Shown one piece after another: positions 42,010-56,713 of a stretch of 64,000 bases of DNA; position 1 is the first letter of the stretch; each line of letters starts with the position of its first letter. The translations under genes were made by a program, and so were the position numbers. Source of the stretch: Augochlora pura (lineage: Eukaryota > Arthropoda > Insecta > Hymenoptera > Halictidae); assembly GCF_028453695.1 (NCBI RefSeq), contig NC_135773.1, positions 24,725,782 to 24,789,781 of the forward strand, read 5' to 3'. The notes beneath the pieces are model-generated. The model saw only the letters and a list, made by a program, of their open reading frames with translations, made no database searches and had not been told where the DNA came from.

Positions 42010-44725
42010 TTAAACAATGTATAAAATTGATTTATATATATTAAGGTGTCCAATAAGTCTCTCTACCTCTTCTCCGTCTTGAGTTTGAGTATGTCCAAGT
42101 ATCTTGGCGACGATGGCGGCGGATTCCTCGCTGGAGAGTATTCCGCTGGTCATAGGACCCTCGATGAATTCTCTATCGGTCATTAAAGGATACCGAACGC
42201 TGTACCAAACCTTCTCGGGCAACGTGGACCTCTTGTTGCTGGCCGAAGGTTCGACACCGTGTCTGCGACATTCGGACGCCGCCCACCTATCCAGCGCGTA
42301 GAACAGGATGGACTCGTTGGATAACTTGAGGGTGTTGCGGCATGCTAACTGTTCAACCTCCGTCGCGTTCAGTTCCTCGAAATATTCCTGGCTGAACACG
42401 ATCTCTGGATGCGAATCGATTTCGTCCAGACAGGCGTAAAGAAGTCGCGTGCAAACTTCGGCTGGAATTCGAATATAGTTCTGATCACTTGTGATATTCA
42501 TGGTGAATATCCAGTGTAAAGAGGGAAGAGAATCTTGACAAAGTGTTACCAGATCTAGACGTATTTTAAATGACAATTTGAAATACTGCTTTATGTTATT
42601 TAGTAGATTTCCTAATTATGAAGTCTGGTCGCCGAAAAGTAACCAATGTAAAGAAAGATTGTATAACAGTCTTCAAATGGCCTCTAGGCTGTAACAATAC
42701 CAATTTCTCCAGCATCGTCCCCAGGGGCAGGCGGTGCCGTAGGTAAATGGTAGGATCTAGAGGTGTCCAATGGTATCGGGCTCGCGTAGAGACTCAGTCC
42801 TTGATAGATCTCCAGCACGGTGGTCGGGTTCAAGTTCGCTTCGAGATACTCGACAGCGAGGTACGCCAACTCCGGGCACAGATATTGGTGAGCCGCGTCG
42901 AGAGTAGCTCTAGCCGTTGACACGGATTGGAAATTTATCGGCTTGCCGAGAAGGTGTCTGCGCAGGAAATCGACCGACTTCAAGCGAACGCGAATTAACA
43001 CGCTCGATAACTACAATATTTAACCAAAATCCTTTATCTCTGCGTTAAAATCGTTTCAATTGTCTTACATGGCAAATATTTTACGATATAATAAATGTTC
43101 CCTCTTGACACGAGTTTAGACGGCTCTCAGAATTTTTCTGCAATACTTGTTATCGTTTCTGAACGCGCGCTAATTTTAGGGAACGGTTCTTCGTAATTTG
43201 CATTTGCAGCATTTCTTTCCGGTATAACGAGACCTGGCCAATTTGCGGTTGCATGAAATTGCCAGTGAATAGGTAAGCAGAAAAATAATCCAAAAATATG
43301 CAATCGTACCAGATATTACGAGCGTCCACAAAGACGCGGCCGACATGATTGCGGAACACGTCGATGGAAAACCTGAAGTACCTTGGGCTTCTTAAATTAT
43401 CGGGCGAAAAGATAGTAGATTCGTAAATATTTTGTAGCTTATAACATAAAGTATGCGCATACATGTATCGTGTATTTTCAGATTTGCTAATTACCAAAAG
43501 AAAATGTTTCTTATTATTTTTTTTTATTTCCCCTTGAAATGAACTCGTGCTCGAGGAATTTTTCAACTATTTTGCAAAGTCTTCCATTGACATTGTACCG
43601 CTATCACCTAATGTCGCAGATAAATTAACCTTGTTTACTACAACCGACCACAATATCGTCGTCCATTGTGCACGACGTCTTTGTCAGAAAATGTTAAATA
43701 TTATTTTACACGAATAAAAATTGTATTCAGCCGAAAAAATTATTTTAATATAATCCATGACTTTCATTCATTCGTTCGATTAATTTATTTGAATTTTCCA
43801 TAAGATACAATTCTGCTTTTCGTAAACTATTGTAATAAATTAGTTAAATAATCGTTGCTTCGAATCGTTATTTTCTTATTTTATTTGCAATAAAATCTGC
43901 CTTGGAACATGTCACGCTCTTTTTAAATTTGCAAACGCGAGTCTCTCCGGTCAAGTTTCATAAAGTTCTACGAGATAAAAGTTTATTTCGGACCGATGCG
44001 GCTACACGTCGACGCAACGCAATGGAATGAGCTGGTGGCTGACGATTTACCTGAACAAATAATCAAATGCGCGCTTCTCCATGTGCTGCAGCTTAAGGAG
44101 TGGCGGCGGATCGCTTGGCTCAGGTGCAAGAGGGCCGACGAGCATCGCGCGGAACAACTCCGACTTCTCGGCGAGTCGTTCCCTTTCTACGCAGTACCTC
44201 CATGTGTCACCAGGTAGACCGGCCTATATTGATCCAAAGATAAAGTCATCATTTTTTGTCTCTTACCTCAACATTGTTAATGGATTATTAACCCTCTATC
44301 TACAACTGTTGCATATATAGAACAGAGGTTTCATCATTTTATTCAGCGAAATTTTAAAGTATTATTTAGACACATTTTCGCCTAGCAAAAAACCTGAATG
44401 AAAATTTTAAATAATAGAACGTTTCGTTATAAGGACATTAGAAAAATAAACCTTCGGTTAAGAGAGTTTCTACTGTAACTTCTCCGCTGACTGTGAACAC
44501 AATGGTGTAATGTTTAGGCATGATGAGAATCTCATAGACAACAATTAGTCATTCGAAAAGCAACGAAACAAAGATTCGTGGATTTTCATAACTGGCGGCG
44601 AATCTCTTACTCTAAATGTACAAATGTGTACGATTTCGCACCTCGAGCACCACCATATTGGAAGCAGCGGATTCCGCGGCATGCAGGGAGGTTTCTTCCG
44701 TCGTTATCAGTGGCGCTTGAGTCAT
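42010..44725 (-). CDS. BTB-BACK domain protein (4 exons)
   Basis: Exons on the minus strand: 44725-44642, 44223-44051, 42957-42701, 42461-42010, joined by GT-AG junctions in matching phase; 321 residues. The BTB/POZ domain spans about residues 24-135, starting VVLEAGLPGDTWRYC (a junction between exons 1 and 2) and including RERLAEKSELFRAMLVGPLA and the third-exon helices TLDAAHQYLCPELAYLAVEYL. A Pro/Asp-rich linker of about 30 residues leads into a BACK domain (about 173-290) with ALDRWAASECRRHGVEP and NKRSTLPEKVWYSVRYPLM. BTB-BACK proteins usually dimerise and often bring substrates to Cullin-3 ubiquitin ligases. The BACK resembles BTBD3/BTBD6-type proteins, but no PHR domain follows, so it is shorter than those. 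The substrate is unknown. Exon 1 is the least certain: its donor is GAG|GTGCGA, and an upstream in-frame ATG at 44,821 would add 32 residues. Confidence 0.8.
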
Positions 44726-46416
44726 GGCCTTCGGTGAACTTCGGAATAACGTTTTCTCTCGGAAAGAATGCCTCGCAATCAAAGGACCGATTGTTGTTCT
44801 CGGGTAAATTCGGTTCCGCATGCACTCCTGAATCTTCTGCCGCAGTTTTTCAGTCTCGAAGCGAGCGCATCGCGAGCTCTCGCCTACAATCAAACGAAAA
44901 AAAGGGAACTGACATTACACAAATACGTGCACGTATACGTATAGCCTGATTTATCGGAAAATATCGTGTCTCCGGTACCTACCGTCCCAGACAAAACGGG
45001 AATAAATTTGCTTAGCGTTAAATAACTTACAGAATTTCGATTGCTTCGGTGAGGGACTGAAAAGCGATTCGAAACATTTTTACTTGAAAAACGCTGCTAA
45101 ATGAAACGTGTTTATTAGTTAAACAGGAGCCACGGTTAAATAAATTTCACCGATCACCCCGTATATTTTTTAAATATACGTTTCTTCGTCTCGAAACGTG
45201 TTGGCGAATGCATCTAATCAGGCTTTGAGTTACGACGGTAAATCAGGTAACGAACCAAACGGTCTTGGACTTTGAAAGGACCCGGGGGACTCTAGAACCT
45301 GAAAGGGCTTTTCATTCGTTTCTCCAAGAGGATTCCCTTCGACAATAACCATGCGACAAAAAGATCCTAACACTTCGAATGCGTAAGGAGTCTCGTACAC
45401 CCCCGTCCATAAGTATTAGAAAACACTTTTACGAAGGCTCGGATAAACTAGAACTATTTTTCTATTTTATTATATTTTTCTACTCGAAAATGTTTCGTTA
45501 ATGGCAATGATTCTGTTAAGAAATTAACAAGAGGATGGATTAACCATTTAGTAATGTCTTTGTCGAAGGACAAAGAGGAGGAGAGAGAGATGTATGAAGG
45601 AGGTTAGTTAAATTCCAAAGGACCGGAAGCTGTTAATAGATTCAAGCTTTTCTCATTTCCTCGTTCGCACTGGTTTTAATTAGAAGGAAACAATGTTACC
45701 AAATAAGCGAGCGTGACAAACTGCGTGTCGCAATAATATGTGCAAGAGAGACGGTGACACTTCTCGCATCTTGAACTGTCTTCCGTGAGTCACGTTTCTC
45801 AAATGATCGCCGCGAGATGAATACCGAACTCGACAGGACCGATTTTTAATTTCATATATGCATTTTCATTCGGAGGGATATTCGTGTGAAATACAAACGA
45901 AATCTATATCTAAATCATACAAAGGTTTGGCAATGTTTATGGCAGATACTAAATACAATAATCTTTCGTTCGCGATTCAATTATCGGCGATTAAAGTGAT
46001 CATTAAAGGTGAACGCGGTGGAATCTATAACTTTTACGTGCAGCGCGGAGTGCTCAATAACATTTTATTACTCACGGCTACAGTCTTGTATTCGTTAATT
46101 GTATCCATTACATTTATTATTTTCAACGTTAAAACAATGCGTCTCCGAGTCCTCCAAATTTTATTTTTCTATTAATATGATATTCCGTTACTATTGTATT
46201 AATCGTTTTTCGATCACGCACGATATAGTTCGTGCAGAATTTTTAATAAATCAGATTATTGAAAGAATTAGCATAAATTGTCCATAAAGTGTAGACAAAT
46301 TGTTGTTTTGTTTTCAACGCCAACGTATCTCGTTGAGATATACAAAATTATTGCGGTGTGCTGTAAAAATACTTTTTACATCCACTGTACCTCCCGCGGC
46401 GTGTGTACGTGCAAAT

Positions 46417-46420
<4 letters not shown>

Positions 46421-46455
<35 letters not shown>
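46421..46455. repeat. (TA)n microsatellite
   Basis: An uninterrupted TA dinucleotide run of about 35 bp. Confidence 0.95.
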
Positions 46456-46457
<2 letters not shown>

Positions 46458-49400
46458 TTTGTGTCATATACATGTATATCTTACCATCGTAAGTAACTGT
46501 CATTTTGACAACAAGCATCAGATTTCTGTCGTTTTCGGCAAAATCTTCCGATCCACTAACCGCAGCCTACGTAAAGAACACTGACAATCGAACACGAGGT
46601 ACCCTAATGTTGCAAATACACACCGCACGCTGCACTAAACAATTCAGTTATAACACGCAGGTTCCGACTATGAAAAATCACTTTTACCATTTGATGAAAA
46701 TCCATGATCCAATAATTGTTATTCACTTTGTCTTTTAAGTCATTTAAGTTACTTTGAAATCTTCCTATTACACGCGAAGTTATGAATAAACAGCTTATAT
46801 AGCAATAACAATTACAATATATTACTCTTAATTAAACCTAAATTAGACAGCAGAAAAATTGCAAGATATTTGAAAAATTTGGATAAAATATTTCTGTGAT
46901 AGTTTTACCGAATTGATCATTGCTAGAAAGAAGTTTTAGCATTTACCAGTTCTAGACCAAAATGCCCCGTGAGTTTTAATGAAATATATAAAAATTCTCG
47001 TATTATATGATGAATATAGTTTATAGAAAGAAATACTTTTTTGTTTCCTTCGACTTTAGAAGCAAATATACCCAAATATTTACTATATAAATGCTGCACG
47101 ATGTCTAATGGATTTACTGAAATTTTGTTATTACATCGAATCATTTGGCAAGAGAGCAATTTAATAATACGTTGGTCGTTGAAGAATTCCACTGACGCGC
47201 TATTATAATTGTAAAATAGAAAACGAACTATAGAAATACGACGGAGAGCACGCAGCTACCCTCCCACGACGAGCAGCCTCGCTCGACTGACAGATCGATC
47301 GTGCTCGTGGCGGACTGCCATCCCATGAATGACTCAGTACTCGTGGGGATTCGCTTTAATGTATACGTATGCGCTCGCGTTTATCAACAGCAGTGACAAT
47401 TATTTATAAACAATGGTTAAAGGTCTCAGGGCAACGTACCGAAGAATAACTCGAAGGCGGGCCATGGGAACGGGCCTTATCGATACCTTGAACTGTAATC
47501 GGAAGCACTCTAGACCGACAGGATGAGAGAAGGATATGCGATTTGCCTGACGACGCGGCCATGGGAGACAGGGAATTCGGCTATTTGTTCAAACAAATAC
47601 TTTATCTTACGTCAAGTGGTTTCGCTTGTCGCAGTACCGTGTGTCCAAACGTCTCCGTATGATTGCCAATGTAAATAACTTCCTTCGAACAGTCGTTATT
47701 CAAATATTTTCTGCAACAATGGTTTAGGATGTTCTGCATTCGTTGGTGTTAAATTGTAGTAACATTTAACATTGTTGGAAAAATAAAAAATTAGTATCCA
47801 CCAACAGGTGTAATTTGTGAATACAAGTTCACAGTACCTCTTTTTATTATTGTCTGTCTTTATATTATATTCTTCTTTTAAACAAAAATTCCTTTTAAAC
47901 AGACATATTCGTCGAACCGACGATACATGTATTTAGTGCGACACGATGTCAGGTGTCGCGAGTGTTTCATTGTATACGAAACGATTCAGCCAAGTCGCGG
48001 GAAAATGGCCAGCGATCGATTCACCGTCCGCGATACCAGAAATTATTGAGACGGGCTTAAGAGCTTAAGAAATTATCAAGAGCTTAACAGATTTTGTGCG
48101 CAAGGCGAAAATTCGTCATCGATGCCCAACGAAAGCATTATTAAAATTGTTATCAAAGGATAGAAATATTTACGTGGTTTCTAGATTATGCAATTAGTAA
48201 AAAAAAAGTTTCTTCTTTATGTGAAGATAAGCAATCTACTAATGATTTTACCACGAATCTTTGTGCGAGATAAAAATATTCAGTATCAACTTCTTTTAGG
48301 GATTTAAAAGACTGAATTATAATCTAATTCTAAAGTCTACTGTTTTTGTATTTTACCTACACAATTTCATTGCAAATGCATGAAGACGATAATGGAGTAT
48401 AGCAATGATAATATAGTATAGTAATGATAATATCTAAATTGACAAACAGGAAACATATAGCAAGAAAACATCCTGGAATGAATATTATCTGTACGTCGAA
48501 GCACCGACATCTCCTTTACACAGCGCTTACCTTGCCCTCCGATAAGGTGCACTCGAATGCAAAATAAGGTACGACAATATTTGATAGTGCAGTCAAACGC
48601 CAGATAAAACTTTTTGCAGAACAAATCGAAACTTTCCGAGTATTGCGTTTTCATATCATCGTTCGCTTACCAATATTATTATGCAATTCATAAATTGTAT
48701 CAATTGTTGCGTTATTATCGGATTCCTATTATCATTCACTTCTACTCTATTTCACTAAAATAACCTGTTACTTGTTCGAAACTAAATCGTATTTTCAACA
48801 AAATTCTCAACTTTACTTTCAAGTATGTATTTTAATTTACATTTTTACGGAAGAATATGTTTATCCTCCGTTTGTACACGCGTATTTTTTTATCTCATTC
48901 GTAAGTTTACTTTTAGACACTTAGTTTTTTTTTCACAGCATTTATCACGTGCTTCCCTTCGTGCAAAGATATAATCGACAGGAACCGTCAGACGATGTTA
49001 ATACTATTTTGCATTTTGAACGGATAATTAACAAGTGTTAATTCACCACGATTTCCGAGAAACATGCGAATACTTCTATTTTAGAAACCTCGACCAAGGT
49101 TACACCTAGCCAAGCCAAGACCGCGAAAACAAGAAGAGAAATTTTAATAACACTGAATAGCAAATCAAAGTTTTACTATAAATATTTTATCTCTATTTGA
49201 TAAAGATTAGAATTCAATTTATTTAGAATCAAAAGAAAAAAAATCAATCATCTTCAATAATAATATACAATTGACGAAGTTTCGTCGTTTGGTTATTGGT
49301 GATTGTTAGCGAAACGACGAATGTTCGTTACGTGGACGAGTAATGTGTTAAGAATAGACCTTAAAAAACCGTTATCACACGTGGAGCCTCGATAGTTCCC

Positions 49401-50145
49401 TTGTAGTTTATGAATCACACTTTTGCTAAAATTAGAGGTGTATACATATAGGAGGCAAGGAACTGGAGTATGGTTCCCACCGGGGTCAAATAATTTTAGC
49501 AAAAATGTCCCTGGTTTCGAAAGCTTCGCGTGCCAGAAGATGGCTGGCTGTGAAAGGCACAAGAATTCATTTACGCGTGTTAAGAATAATATTAGACAAA
49601 ACCGAAACGTTGCTTCGAATTTGCTGCATCGAATTTTCCGCAACAACAACGTCAACGATAAAAGGTCTGACCGTGCACGGATAATTAAATTAAGCTAGCT
49701 TTCACACGGGCTTGTAATTTAATTAAAAATGATTAGGCGCGCCCGCATTTTAGTAAGACGAGTAAGATACGATGAACGTAGCGAGAGAACACACAGCAAA
49801 AACTGTTACATACCTAGTTGCTCTCGAATACGTATCGACTTTCTACAGTTTTACAGTTTTCTTTAACAAAACGTTACAATTCGAATCATTACATATGTTA
49901 TAAAGTTATATTCTAATATTTAATCGTACACGTATTTGTTCGTAGTTCAGAATTATAATCTTCGCGACTCTCTACGCCACTGCGCGGGGACTTTTACTCG
50001 TGTGCCGCCAACCCCACTCCTTGCATAACTTATTTTCACGTGTACACCGTGCTGGACATGAGGCGCGATTAGCTGGAGCAGGTGACCGATTCCCCTTGCC
50101 CTTCGCGTTGCTTACTTAGCTAATAATTATTCAGAATCTGAGACA

Positions 50146-50218
50146 GTAAAAGTAAAAATAAAAGTAAATTAAAAGTAAAAATAAAAGTAAATTAAAAGTA
50201 AAAGTAAAAGTAAAAGAT
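50146..50218. repeat. Short tandem repeat built from AAAAGTA units
   Basis: Purine/T-rich hexamer-like units (AAAAGTAAAAAT, AAAGTAAATT, AAAAGT) repeat in a nested pattern over about 73 bp, including a 23-bp block repeated twice. Confidence 0.85.
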
Positions 50219-53184
50219 AACTCTTTTAATATAAGAAATAATAAAAGATAACACATTATACGTCTCATTTGTTTCGCGAAAATTAATCTGACCGTGTAAA
50301 CATTAGGGACTTTTTAAACTCGTTTTGTTGCAGCATACTCCAGCTAACAACTTAACGACGATTGCAATTGATGTGTAGTTTGAGGTAATGGTCTATTTAC
50401 TTATGCAATACAGTGTAATAATCATCATAACGAGGATGATTGCGACATAGTCGAACTTTAGAAGATTTACAAACATTTTCAGATTACAAGTTCTTGTTTA
50501 ATTTATTGAAATCCGTGGAAACATTAAGTATTCGATATTATTTATTGCTACTTCGAATTTCTACTATTGCAGACCTTTCACTTGAATCATGCTTCCTGCA
50601 ATGAATCTTTTTTACGTGTCAAAGTTTCACAGAGTGCTCGAAATTATATCGCAATTTTTGTATAATTTGACAAACTGAAATTATTAAATTACACAAAGGA
50701 AATGTTAAACGATTTATTTCAGCTCCGAAGCAAAGACGACTTGATTCGATCACCCTCCATTAGATTAATCAAAACCACAATAGTTGGAAGACATCTGTTC
50801 GATTTAATTTCGCCCGCATGCAATTTCTAACCCGTGTGCTTACCGTAATCCGCGCAATGATCATTGATTTACTGGCATTAACAATAGCACGGTATAGCGA
50901 AATAATTCCGAATTCATGTTTCGATTGAATTTATGTTTTATGAATATTTTTTTATGTTTCGAATTCCGAGAGTATGCGTTGACGTACCGTCGAGATTCGT
51001 TTTATCTGCGATAGTTTGTCACGCTCTACTAAAGACCATTGAATAATGGCAGCGGTATACGACGACGGGTGAAAAATATACGCAAGAAACAAAGGGAAGG
51101 GTAACAGGAAAAAACAATGAATCGAAATAAGAGCGTGCGAGCGTGCGACAGAACCTTGAAGTCACAATGAACGTCTCGTATGCAGCTTACTATTGATTTT
51201 GGTGAACTGAAATTGTCTTCTAGGTACACGCGTCACATCCTGCTTCCAGAAGAAGGAATGAAAAATTCATCCATCGTGTCTCCGTACTATTGTATAACTC
51301 TCGATTCCACTTTGCAGAATATACATATGTACCTATGCAATTGGTCTTCGCACTTATACAATATACATATACGATAATGTTTAGATTGTTGAGCTTTCTG
51401 TCAATGTTTATGTTCGCGCTTAAAAAGAGGTTCCCCTTCGTTACGAAATAACTAAAATCGTGTAAAATAAAACGGAATACATATTACGAACTCATTTGAA
51501 TGATTAAGAAACGAAATGTTACCGCATTAGCCGTAGTCGTGCACTATCATCGAATAGTATTATTCAGGAAACTGTGAAGAATGAAAATGGTTGACGCAAA
51601 CAGCGAAAAATGTGCGAATTCAATGCGCCATGTGCACAGCTGCTGTAACAATGGCAAAATGTGCGAAAATTAGGTGTTAATAGAATTGCACCGCATCGAT
51701 AAAGCCTTGAAACGCGGCTAGACTCTTTTCCAAGGTCCGCCCGTGCTCTTTCAATCAAACACAGCAGAATGTGTTCAAATTGTCGATCAATTGTCGTACA
51801 AGGCCTTCTTGTTCATTAAATTGCTGGAGATATCGGTTAAGACGTGACGATTATTTAAACATACTGTTATTAGTAGGCAATCGATATGATTGTACGCATA
51901 TTAAAATGATAGGTGTACCTCTGCGCCTTCGATTGAGATAACATAGCGTAATAATAACAGATAAATAAAATAATAACAATGGTGACCACTACTACGACGA
52001 CTACGTCTCAACGCACAAGTTTACACGGTTCTCGTTTGAATGCTTCGACCTTTCTCGTCGGCCCATCCACCCTTCCCAGCCCATTCTCTCTCTCTTTATT
52101 TCCCTCTCACTCGCTCGCGCTTCATCTTTCGGCCACGCAGGACTTCAGAGAACCTAAACAATGATCTCGGATCAGCCGACGCTGCCCAAACACTCTATAA
52201 ACATTTGTATTGTTCACTCTGTACTTCACGATGCTCACTTTCGACCATTCTGCCTTCCATACTCGAACCAACCTTGCGATAGTAATTCTCGGGTAATAAA
52301 CGATCGGAATTGTAAATTGATTCATTTCGAAGAAGCCAAGTTAAATAGATTTCCCAATCGAAAGTAATCGGAATTATATCTCGTGCAGATTGAATTCGTG
52401 TTTGCTAAATGCTGGGGTGCTATTTTCGTAAGTGTTTCGTCTCACCTTTCGCTTCGAGCGTCTCCTCGAAGCATTTCTCCCTAAATGGAAGGAAACGCAT
52501 GCTTGCAAGCTCAGAATGCGTGGCTGTATGTTTGCGACACAGCTTGAACGCGTACGAAATGATCCACTCGCTGGCAACCCAGAGCAAGCTGCACCCGAAA
52601 CAATCAAGGAGCGTCGACGTCATTCTGTTTCGATGCGAGAGCAGTTTAGGTATCATTACTTCGACGCACTGAACTTTTAGCACTTTATTCCATCGAAATG
52701 GCACGGTTCTTATATGCTGAGAGACGTGAAACGTTCTTCTATATGTATACTTGAACTTTTATTAATCCTTCAGCTGCGAAAAATGATCGAACTGATTAAT
52801 TATTATAGGATCAATTAGAGGGATAAGTTAATTTAAATTTGCTTCATCTGATACAATAGTATTCGAATGAAAATTTCGTTTTCCATGGTTACAAGGAATT
52901 ACGATAATAACAAATTAAGATTAATTCAATAATGAATATGCAAGAGTGCTCGTTGAAAAATAATATAGTCAGTAGGCTTTGGTAAACCAGGAAGTAATTC
53001 AATTTCTAGTTATTTTCCTAACGTCTTACAAACCCAAAAACTTGCACGTTATTCTCATTGACAAAGTACTCGCTCTTGAACCTTAAGATTTATATTTTTC
53101 AAGCCCAAAAAAATAATTCCAGATTACGTGCACATACGTAGATAGGGAATACAAAAATGGAAGACGAAAAAAGAATTCAGTAAT

Positions 53185-53206
53185 AGTTTCTGTCTAGACA
53201 GAAACT
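53185..53206. repeat. 22-bp perfect palindrome centred on CTAG
   Basis: AGTTTCTGTCT is followed at once by its exact reverse complement AGACAGAAACT. It is a strictly symmetric sequence with no spacer, in AT-rich DNA about 500 bp right of a CpG-richer island. It could be a dimeric protein-binding site or chance. Confidence 0.9.
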
Positions 53207-56200
53207 TCAATCAACTAAATCGCAGTTGTTATCATATCAAGGGGTGACACACCTAGCTAGGTCAATAAAATAAATTTTTCAATCATTTATTTACGCGAAC
53301 ATAGATGCTATCCGCGAAGCTAACATTTTACGAATAAATCCAGTAAGCATAATACAAAAATATTATATAATTAAGTAGAAACTGCGATTGATGAGTTCTG
53401 AGACAATTATTTTTTCAGATTCTTATCTAAAAAAAGATTTTAAGCACCGACACGAAGAATCCTGTTAACCCTATACTGGACATGTGCGTTTTAATCGGCA
53501 CCTTGGAAACTATTCAAAATTTATTATTTATCTTATAAATGATCACAAATAACACTCCGCAATAAAAACAGGACATAAATCACATAATTTTGATGATTTT
53601 TGCTTCGGCAAGATTAATTGTGTATTTAAACTGTCCATAAACGTATGTAACAGAACTAGATGCAAAAAAAAGTTCTATATTTTACCAAAACAAAAATTCC
53701 GAAAAATTGTTTGAAAAATGATATTTTAAAACCAGCACGCGGGCTCAGTAGTTAGCAGCTGGCAATAATAGATCGTTGACAGAATAATTTCTGAAGGCGG
53801 CAGATCGAAGTTATTTTCACAGTCGCGGACGTCTGTAACGGTGTATCGATTGTGCAGCTGAAGAATTAATTATAAAATGGCGACAGGCGAAGAATGATCG
53901 CGATTCACTGATTCGTTCACTCCGAGGCAAACAACGATCGACCGATCGCCATGGTTGGAGACAAAAAAAGATGGTCCTCCGGTTGGTGAAACAGATACGC
54001 CGAGGAGCTGTTTGCGCCAAAACACGTGTCGCGCGAAAGTCACTCGAGGAATGAATCAAGCGGCAGTAAGTCGATGCGCTTTTGTGGTTTCAAAAGTGAC
54101 CGCCAGTATCCCGTCTACCAGAAATCACGTGATAAATCTTTTGTATTACGTTGGATACAGGCACGCGTTGCTCAGGTAAAACCTTGTAACATCGAACAGC
54201 TTCTTGTTTTCTATCGCAGTACAACCGAAATAATTACTATCGTTGAAACGTTGCGCGGCAGAGCATTTTTAATCGTAAAACTGGTGAACAGATTGAAAAT
54301 AAACGATTTTTACCGTCCGAAATAGTGAAATATCTAGAAAACAATATTGAATATATATTGTTATATCTCGAACGGAGGGACCCAAAGATGATAAGATATT
54401 TCGTCATTTCTTTATCGACCAATTCATAAAAACGAACTTTGGCGTTCTTAGCTTCAGCTTTTTAGGTTCGTCTACACGTTTCTCTACACAATGGTACATT
54501 GTTCGAGGCGATTCTGCAAGAAACGTTATCGCTGCTTGCCTAAACTGCTCTCGTAGTCTTATCCGACGAATTAATACAATTTTGTATGATCGTATTTATT
54601 TTCGTATCGGACTGCGCGATAGCGGGGGCACGAATCAACATTGGTCATTTCAAGCGTAGTATTTTTTAGTATGTCTTACAATCTCGAATATTGGACAAAA
54701 CGATAGGATACCACGTACATTAATATATTTCGCATGATTAGAACAAGAATACACCTAGACAAATTCTCGACTAGAACATTAGAGGCAATAACACGATTGA
54801 AACAATTTCTACGCTACTGTATCTTTAAATTAAAATAAGTATTTGTTACAGAATCTAATAAAAACAATTTAGAAGACGAAACACCTAAAACAGATAAATT
54901 CGATGGTAAGGCGATAGATGGAAGTAAACGAGCTATGATATACGAATTGAACAACATATATGCGCAAAATTGTTACGATAAAACTTCATTTTTGAAGACT
55001 GACGAGGAATCGCGTCGCGCTCGTGTGCAACAGGCGGTCACCTGTTAAATTATTGGTACCGTATTTTCAAATTGTTGCGCGATGACTTTGCCTCGAACGA
55101 AGTACGGTTGACGAACGATTAATTACATTGAATATGTAAAATTGTTATTTCATCGGCTCCGCGTGAATCTATGTTAACGGGGAAGATGATACGCGAGGAA
55201 AAATGTATACAATAGGAACGAGTTGCTTGCCATTACTGAAAATGTTATTACGTGGCAGCGAACTCGCGTGTGAAATCGTCGCGTCGAACGGCTCACGTTC
55301 GAGGTATCCTTGTTCGATATCGAATCAAGTCGTGTTTCGAGAAAGATGGCAAAGAGTTGGATTACACAACTGTTCCGACAACTGCAATACAGTCGCGGCA
55401 ACCTTGATACTAATATGCAATTCGTTTAAAATATCCTATTTCCCCACTGCCAAGGCAGAATTTCTTACTCCGAACAAATCACATCCGCAGTCGATACCTC
55501 GTTATCATTTGCAAATTGATAATCACGGGTTACTGTTATCGTCGTTTCTATTCATCCTTCTTAAATCGCGATTTAACCCCTAAACGCGTGCCTTTTCGCC
55601 AAGGTACGTACACACGGTTCATAAGTACAAGCTACTTTAGAAACGGCGATTACGTTGTCGAGTGTAATATGTATGTAACTGTTATACTCGAGAAATAGAT
55701 ACCTCATTTGCACACGACAGGATTATTTATTAGCTCGATTTGCTCCGTGCGTCGCAAAACTTTATCCGATTATTTCAGTGAGAAAGATTTAAATATAAGA
55801 GAATTGATCGGTGTCGACAAAGTTAAGACTTTTTACTACTACAGTAATTAGAGGATTCTCTGTAGTTTCTTTGTTCGCCGCCGTCATTCTTCTTCTGAAG
55901 CAATCGCTGCGATTCCTGTAAATCCTTCCGATTCCGTCTAGCATAGTTCCATAAAAAGTTAATTGACCCGTCGCATAACATGCTTGTAATTCGAGCAAGA
56001 ATATGTGATTGTACGTGATACGGTGGCAAAATACTCGACATTTGTAAACCTGCGTATCGATTTACACAAATCATTTCCAGACGGTACGTTCACCGTAGCA
56101 ATGTGTTGTGTCTCGCAGAGTTTTCGTGACGTTGTTTACAAAAACCATAAATGTAAATCGCTACTGTAATTAATATCACAATGATTTCGTACTACATCCG

Positions 56201-56672
56201 TCCAATCATGTACAACGTCGAACGGATCTGTTTCGTTTCGAAGAAGTCGTGACGTTGCCGATAAACGCTGCTGGGAATCGTTGTAATTCGAGCTAAAGGA
56301 AACGTTTATTTTACTTTTTCAGCAGTCCTGCTAAAATGCTAAGCTTGGTAAGAACGCTAAATCGGTATGAAAGTATAAAGTAATTACTAGACGCTGTGGA
56401 TCGTTGTGCATTTACTAGTTAATTCGAATCGAACTCTAAAAATATCGGTAATTAAAAATTCTCCTAACTTCTAGATCAGAATACACAGTTAACTGGACAT
56501 TGATACGAAGGGGATGAAATACGTTGGATATCAATGGAATAATCTGCCGAACAGTGGCCACGGGTTGAAATCCACCGTTGCTACCATTCGCGTGATCAAT
56601 ACTCTCTGACTGGTCTACACAGTTCGCCACAGAGATCTACACTCTCTGGTTAGTCCCTCACCCTCACCACCC

Positions 56673-56713
56673 GGAGGAGGAGCAGGAGGAAGAGGAGGAA
56701 GAGGAAAAGAGGG
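56673..56713. repeat. GGA/GAA purine-rich trinucleotide tract
   Basis: An imperfect GGA/AGG/GAA run of about 40 bp, all purine on the plus strand except one C. Confidence 0.85.

Larger units (their letters stand above)
44726..53184. other. Noncoding, AT-rich stretch upstream of the BTB gene
   Basis: The first few hundred bases probably contain the promoter and leader of the minus-strand BTB gene. Beyond that no gene is supported. A CpG-richer island at about 47,220-47,660 and another at 52,000-52,700 could be regulatory or unrecognised exons. In the second island three overlapping frames on both strands are open at once. Microsatellites lie at 46,421 and 50,146. Confidence 0.5.
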